Of a DNA stretch of 54,901 nt, positions 51,142-54,901 are shown piece after piece. The stretch covers positions 1-54,901 of the forward strand of contig CAIQIQ010000108.1 in NCBI GenBank assembly GCA_903871935.1, written 5' to 3'. Positions within the stretch are counted from its first letter, which is position 1; every line of letters begins with the position of its first letter. Both the position numbers and the translations under genes were made by a program. The notes under the pieces are model-generated. The model saw only the letters and a program-made list of their open reading frames with translations, was not told where the DNA came from and ran no database searches. The stretch is from an uncultured Phycisphaerales bacterium. GTDB taxonomy: Bacteria > Planctomycetota > Phycisphaerae > Tepidisphaerales > Tepidisphaeraceae.

Positions 51142-52245
51142 TCATCTCCGCGGCAGTATCTTCGGGAAATACATCCACAAATGGCCCAAATCATCATCCT
51201 CGCCAAAGAATATCTGCCCATCGCGCCCGACCGCCGCATCGCCAAACGTATACCCATACCTCCGGCGTTCCAGCACCGACACCGCCACGCCAAGCGTCTT
51301 CAGTTCACGCGTCTGCGGGTCATAGCAGAACAGCATCGACATCTCATCGCCAAACGTCCCATACAGCCGCCCATCCAGCGTCACCGCCATCGGCCCCACC
51401 GGCGCAACCGGCACCTTGCACAACGGAGCACTAAATCCCCTCCCCTCATCAAACGCATACAGCGTGCCCTGGCTATCGGCCGTATACAGTGTGCCGTTTA
51501 TCGTATCACGGCCCCAGCGCAGCGACTGGGCTGACCACTTGCCCTCAGGCAGACGAACCGCTTTTCGCTTCAGCGTGGCGGAGGCGGTGTCATATCGCCA
51601 GAGCGTATCATCATCGTCGACGCCAAATACGCCGCCGCTGCCGCCACGAACCAGCCGACCGCGCCCCACGAGCTTATCTACGATCGTCGCACTGCCGGAT
51701 GCAATATCGAGCCTGAAAAGGCGCGTCGGCGTTACGCCAATTGCGTAAGCCCCCGTTGCATCCCCGACCATGTGCACAATCTTCTCTCCATCCAGTTCCT
51801 TTCCCACTTCGTTCAGCGGCGAGCGGGAAATGTTCCACTCCTGAATCAGGCTAAAGGGCAGTGGAGCAAGCTTGTGCGCCATCAACCGGCCGCTATCCGG
51901 ACCATTCACGGCCGCGACAAAACGCTCGCGTCCACAGACGACCGCAACCGACTGGTTCGCGCCTTCGACCACACCCATGTCAAAGACCATCCCCGTTACG
52001 CCATGGAACATCCCCACCAACAGGTGCGATGCCCGCCCGCTGGTTCCCGCATAGACCATCCCATCCGCCGACACATCCAGCGCCGTAATGCGACTCTCAT
52101 CTCCCGGCAACGGCACCGTCACCGCAGGAAAACACGTGGGAAACGCCACCATCGTTCCTTCGGTGATATACGCGCCGTGCACAATCCGATCAGTGATCTC
52201 ACGGGCATCAGGATGTTTCACATCGAATCGTTCTCGTTTACTCAT
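51142..52245 (-). CDS. Beta-propeller-like protein of unknown function
   Basis: A 367-residue protein without signal peptide. It is mostly short strands with repeating blade-like units (LDVSADGMVYAGTSGRASHLLVG, GDATGAYAIGVTPTRLFRLDIASGSAT, GGVFGVDDDDTLWRYDTASATLKRKA, GTLYTADSQGTLYAFDEGRG, VTLDGRLYGTFGDEMSMLFCYDPQTRELK). It follows the next gene by three bases. The composition suggests a ligand-binding or lyase-like propeller; no catalytic motif is recognised. Confidence 0.68.
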   Translation of the reverse strand: MSKRERFDVKHPDAREITDRIVHGAYITEGTMVAFPTCFPAVTVPLPGDESRITALDVSADGMVYAGTSGRASHLLVGMFHGVTGMVFDMGVVEGANQSVAVVCGRERFVAAVNGPDSGRLMAHKLAPLPFSLIQEWNISRSPLNEVGKELDGEKIVHMVGDATGAYAIGVTPTRLFRLDIASGSATIVDKLVGRGRLVRGGSGGVFGVDDDDTLWRYDTASATLKRKAVRLPEGKWSAQSLRWGRDTINGTLYTADSQGTLYAFDEGRGFSAPLCKVPVAPVGPMAVTLDGRLYGTFGDEMSMLFCYDPQTRELKTLGVAVSVLERRRYGYTFGDAAVGRDGQIFFGEDDDLGHLWMYFPKILPRR

Positions 52246-52248
52246 GTT

Positions 52249-53475
52249 TTATCCCCACATCCGAATCGGAAGATGCGAATTCGGCCGCTTCCGCTCTGCC
52301 GGCACGGTTACCTTGAACATGCCCACCGGTCTGGGGAAGCCAACGTGGCCGAAGAACAGATCGCCATTGTGATCCACTCCTCCGCGCGAAACATACTGCG
52401 AGCGTCCCTCCGGCTTCTGCAACACCGCCACTTCCTGACGCTGATGGGTAGCCGGATCCAGACGCCACACCACGCCCGCGACTTTGTCAGGCTCCGCGTA
52501 ATAGTCCTTCCTGGGCCACTTCGATGCGACGTAGTAAAGCTGCCCATCGCCGCCGATCGTCAATCCGCCGCAGTGGTCCAGAAAGTACAGTTCCGGCTGA
52601 GTGGGATCGTGATCCGGCGTGACCGGCCCAAGGTTTTCCACCCGACCCCAATCCCCTTCATCCGGCCAGATCCGCATCATGTAGGGGTTGCCATTCCACG
52701 TCGTCGCGAACACCGACCGGCCATCCGGGGCGCGGACCGCATCATAAAAGACGCTGTGCCATCCCGTCTGGTAGAGATCGTTGTGGGGCAACACATACGG
52801 CGAGCGCTCGATACGGTCTTTCTCCGGGTCATAGCGGACCAGATGTCCATAGTCGTCGGTCGTCCACACTCTGTGCCTGGCATCGAGGAACAGCACCTGG
52901 GCATTGATGGAGCCAATCCGCCCGAGGTCGCGCATCTTTCGCGTCTTGATGTCATACACGATCAGGTGATCGCGCGGATAGCTCAGGGCATAAAGCAGCC
53001 CCCGCTCTTCATCGTGCAACAGACACCGGCACCCCTCCTTGGGGATCAGCGTATCCCACCACAGCACGCGGTCGCTCCGGGTATCGAACGCCAGCAGCGC
53101 GCTGCCGCGAAAACAGCGTTCCGGATCATGCCACGACTTCCACGGCGAATAGGCCGGCTGGTCGATCGGCGGCCCGGAGAGGTGCGTCGCCATATACAGC
53201 ACGCCATCATGCATCGACGGCGCGAAGCTGTAGTGGATCTTGCACTGCGTCGCTCGCCCCGAATCGCGCGGATCCCCCACCATCTCATCCAAGTCAAACA
53301 AGTAGTCCAGCGCATCGCGCTTCTCGTTATAACGAACCAGCTTCACGATGCCGCCGGGCACACCTTCGCAGCACGCGCCCGCATAGATGCGCCCATCCGG
53401 CCCGGTCGATAAAGACCAGCACGAGTCTGATTCCGGATGCTCGGAAAACGGATACCAACGAACCTCATAGTCCAT
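52249..53475 (-). CDS. Beta-propeller-like protein of unknown function, first gene of the operon
   Basis: A 408-residue soluble protein with propeller-like blades (WSLSTGPDGRIYAGAC, GLLYALSYPRDHLIVYDIKTRKMRDLG, RVWTTDDYGHLVRYDPEKDRIE, LTIGGDGQLYYVASKW, GGVDHNGDLFFGHVGFPRPVGMFKV). Its layout resembles the next gene's, so the pair may be distant paralogues. No signal peptide; DVRWYPFSEHPESDSCW-like His and Asp clusters could be functional. The operon is 52249-53475, 51142-52245, 50365-51132 with 3- and 9-base gaps. Confidence 0.68.
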   Translation of the reverse strand: MDYEVRWYPFSEHPESDSCWSLSTGPDGRIYAGACCEGVPGGIVKLVRYNEKRDALDYLFDLDEMVGDPRDSGRATQCKIHYSFAPSMHDGVLYMATHLSGPPIDQPAYSPWKSWHDPERCFRGSALLAFDTRSDRVLWWDTLIPKEGCRCLLHDEERGLLYALSYPRDHLIVYDIKTRKMRDLGRIGSINAQVLFLDARHRVWTTDDYGHLVRYDPEKDRIERSPYVLPHNDLYQTGWHSVFYDAVRAPDGRSVFATTWNGNPYMMRIWPDEGDWGRVENLGPVTPDHDPTQPELYFLDHCGGLTIGGDGQLYYVASKWPRKDYYAEPDKVAGVVWRLDPATHQRQEVAVLQKPEGRSQYVSRGGVDHNGDLFFGHVGFPRPVGMFKVTVPAERKRPNSHLPIRMWG

Positions 53476-53553
53476 CCCTCAACGCTAAGGCCTCACCCCC
53501 ATCCCGTCAATTCGCGCCTCACCACTCCAGCGCCGCCGGTCAAATCGGAACCA

Positions 53554-53570
53554 CCCGGCGAGTACGCCTC
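53554..53570 (-). repeat. Dispersed 17-mer, copy 2 (inverted)
   Basis: CCCGGCGAGTACGCCTC, the exact reverse complement of 15561-15577. Confidence 0.75.
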
Positions 53571-53574
53571 GATA

Positions 53575-53651
53575 AACACAGATGAACACAGATCAGCAGC
53601 TTGCGCATCCGTGTTCATCTGTGTTCATCTGTGTTCATCTGTGGTTTCATC
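53575..53651. repeat. Decamer tandem and inverted repeat (GTGTTCATCT)
   Basis: Three GTGTTCATCT units run from 53611 to 53640, then GTGGTTTCATC; the left part (AAACACAGATGAACACAGATC) is complementary. The two halves can fold on each other. Repeats of this type occur between genes in many bacterial genomes (from memory). Confidence 0.8.
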
Positions 53652-53866
53652 TCTTCCTTCGCGTCATCGCGCCTCCGCGGCCCTTACCGTAATCCTGTTC
53701 ATCCTGTCTATCGATGTTAATTCTCTTGGGCTGCGGGCGACGCCCGCGGTGCCTTCTTGCGGCCATTCTCTTTTTCTTGCTTCGACACACCAGAATTCCC
53801 CATCCACAACCCCCAGCAAATGCCAAGTCGCGACCCAGCGTCAACTTACATCCCACCACGGCCGAC

Positions 53867-53875
53867 TTATACACA
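53867..53875 (+). other. DnaA-box-like nonamer
   Basis: TTATACACA fits the relaxed DnaA-box consensus TTWTNCACA. It lies 20 bases before the left arm of the 16-bp inverted repeat. Confidence 0.35.
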
Positions 53876-53894
53876 TGGAGTGGTGCGCATGTGT

Positions 53895-54005
53895 CGCGCA
53901 GGCGCGCACCGCGACTTACAGCAATCTTTTCATTTTCTCCAAAAGATATCTTTGATTTTCGATTGAAGATCGCAAATACGCCCCAACTTGGTGCGCGCCT
54001 GCGCG
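53895..54005. repeat. 16-bp perfect inverted repeat around an AT-rich island
   Basis: CGCGCAGGCGCGCACC (53895-53910) and GGTGCGCGCCTGCGCG (53990-54005) are exact reverse complements. The 79 bases between them are AT-rich with several T/A runs (CTTTTCATTTTC, AAAAGATATC). The position is directly upstream of the AAA_25-like ATPase gene, so it could be a promoter-regulatory element or a replication-related structure. Confidence 0.6.
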
Positions 54006-54093
54006 CAAAAAGCGCGACTCCCGGGGGATATATAGAGGGCTGTATCGGACAGCTCCACCGTGCCGGGAGTCATCTACGCACAGGGGGTCTCTC

Positions 54094-54901
54094 ATGCTCT
54101 TCCAGCCCGCGCTCTTGCCTAACGTCCAGCTCGATCTCGATTCTGTCGCCGAACTCTCCGACCTCCCGCCCCTCTGGGCACTGCACGACCTCTTTCCCTG
54201 CCACCGTCTCTCCCTCGTCGCCGCTCCCACCGGCTCTGGCCTCACCCAGCTCGCCTGCCATCTCGCCTCCGCCTTCGCCACCCAGCCCGGCATCTCCACC
54301 GGCCGGACCATGTATCCGCCGGCCAATCCCGACGGCTCTCTCCCCGACCCCATCATCATCCCCAACGAGACAGGTCCACAAAGCTGTCCCACCGTCCTTC
54401 TCATCTCCTACCGCGACCAACACGATGTCTTAAAACCTCGCCTGCAGGCCCTAGGCATCGATCCCGACCAGGTCCTGATTCTCTCCAAGGTCCATCGCGA
54501 GTATCCCAAGGTCTATGGCCAGGAGCCCCGCGGCCGTTCCGCTCCCTTCTCCCTCGACGATCTGGATGCCCTCTCCGAAGTGCTGCATGAGCACAAAACC
54601 ATCCGCATGGTGCTGATCGACAACGCCGACCTGCTCATCGCCGCCACCAATGATCCCGCCCGCGCCAAAGTCCAACGCGATCTCGATGCCCTGGCCAATG
54701 TCGCCCAGCATCGTGAAGTCGCCATCGTCCTGCTCGCCGGCGTACCGCACCTGCAGCGCAATCCCTTCGCCTCCCGTCTCTTCGCCGCCATGCGCGATGC
54801 CTGCCGCCTGGTGTACTTCATGGCCCCCGATCTCGAAGACCCCGAGCAGCGTCTGCTCTTCTGCGCTAAAAACACCCTGGCCCGCTTCAACTCCACCCGC
54901 A
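54094..54901 (+). CDS. AAA_25/RepA-like ATPase, partial at the right edge
   Basis: An open frame from ATG at 54094 to the window end (269 codons, no stop), with AGGGGG upstream. It looks like the RecA-fold AAA_25 domain found with primase/RepA-type proteins: PPLWALHDLFPCHRLSLVAAPTGSGLTQLACHLA is the P-loop region, VLLISYRDQHDVLKPRLQALGID is the next core strand, IRMVLIDNADLLIA is the Walker B-like strand, and RLLFCAKNTLARFNST is the end of the core. In the P-loop position the usual Lys is replaced by Leu (TGSGLT), so ATPase activity may be lost or altered. C-terminal domains are outside the window. Confidence 0.7.
   Translation, partial: MLFQPALLPNVQLDLDSVAELSDLPPLWALHDLFPCHRLSLVAAPTGSGLTQLACHLASAFATQPGISTGRTMYPPANPDGSLPDPIIIPNETGPQSCPTVLLISYRDQHDVLKPRLQALGIDPDQVLILSKVHREYPKVYGQEPRGRSAPFSLDDLDALSEVLHEHKTIRMVLIDNADLLIAATNDPARAKVQRDLDALANVAQHREVAIVLLAGVPHLQRNPFASRLFAAMRDACRLVYFMAPDLEDPEQRLLFCAKNTLARFNSTR

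Larger units (their letters stand above)
53476..54093. other. Repeat-rich intergenic region
   Basis: 618 bases without a supported gene. It holds the 17-mer copy, tandem GTGTTCATCT decamers, a GCGGGC-GAC-GCCCGC hairpin near 53735, a DnaA-box-like TTATACACA at 53867-53875, and a 16-bp inverted repeat bracketing AT-rich sequence. An AGGGGG about eight bases ahead of 54094 is a strong ribosome binding site for the ATPase gene. Confidence 0.6.

Noticed and set aside
51772..53412. 546-codon plus-strand frame opposite the propeller operon
   Set aside because: It runs across both propeller-like genes in antisense and is low-complexity Arg/His/Pro-rich.

Overview
The window reads as chromosomal DNA of a planctomycete, most likely of the Phycisphaerae type. 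This is an inference from three things: a 1870-residue secreted protein that opens with the L-E-x-R-x-L-L motif common in planctomycete exported proteins and closes with a dockerin-like repeat pair; the mix of sugar-catabolic, GHL10 and beta-propeller genes with scattered toxin-antitoxin loci; and high-GC, gene-dense DNA with junk-like dispersed repeats. No rRNA, tRNA or CRISPR array was found.

Region 1 (1-17.1 kb) is accessory in character. An IS5-type transposase runs off the left edge. It sits in the 3' end of a vapC toxin gene that is also frameshifted. A rhamnulokinase, a PpiD/SurA-like anchored chaperone and a TPR-like exported protein follow on the minus strand. Next come a higBA toxin-antitoxin pair, a ferredoxin-nitroreductase, a sugar ABC operon (two permeases and a lipoprotein binding protein), a BchE-type cobalamin radical SAM enzyme, exported proteins including a GHL10-type hydrolase, an mntA gene with a decayed hepT, and an apparently intact vapBC.

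Region 2 (17.1-30.7 kb) starts with a 550-base non-coding stretch carrying two perfect DnaA-box sequences. It then holds a GH4 glycosidase divergent from an MFS transporter, a PLP enzyme of the BioF/KBL/ALAS fold coupled to an unknown gene, a zinc-ribbon membrane protein, a UroD-like protein, a fructosamine-kinase-like phosphotransferase, and a polysaccharide pair (WecA-like transferase and O-antigen-ligase-like polymerase).

Region 3 (30.7-40.5 kb) is housekeeping. dnaX is split into a gamma-length frame and a tau tail by a -1 frameshift at a run of ten A. ybaB/ebfC, murE-murF-mraY, an RmlC-like epimerase, dnaA and a type-4 uracil-DNA glycosylase follow.

Region 4 (40.5-54.9 kb) holds the giant surface protein, an RbsC-type permease without partners, a small Ser/Thr kinase, a PIN-PhoH ATPase, a three-gene minus-strand operon (two beta-propeller-like proteins and an AAC(3)-family acetyltransferase), a repeat-rich intergenic stretch, and an AAA_25-like ATPase running off the right edge.

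The points most worth following are the dnaX frameshift site, the BchE-type enzyme outside any visible photosynthesis cluster, the doubly broken vapC, the propeller inserted in the Ig-like repeats of the giant protein, and the 16-bp inverted repeat bracketing AT-rich DNA ahead of the AAA_25-like gene.
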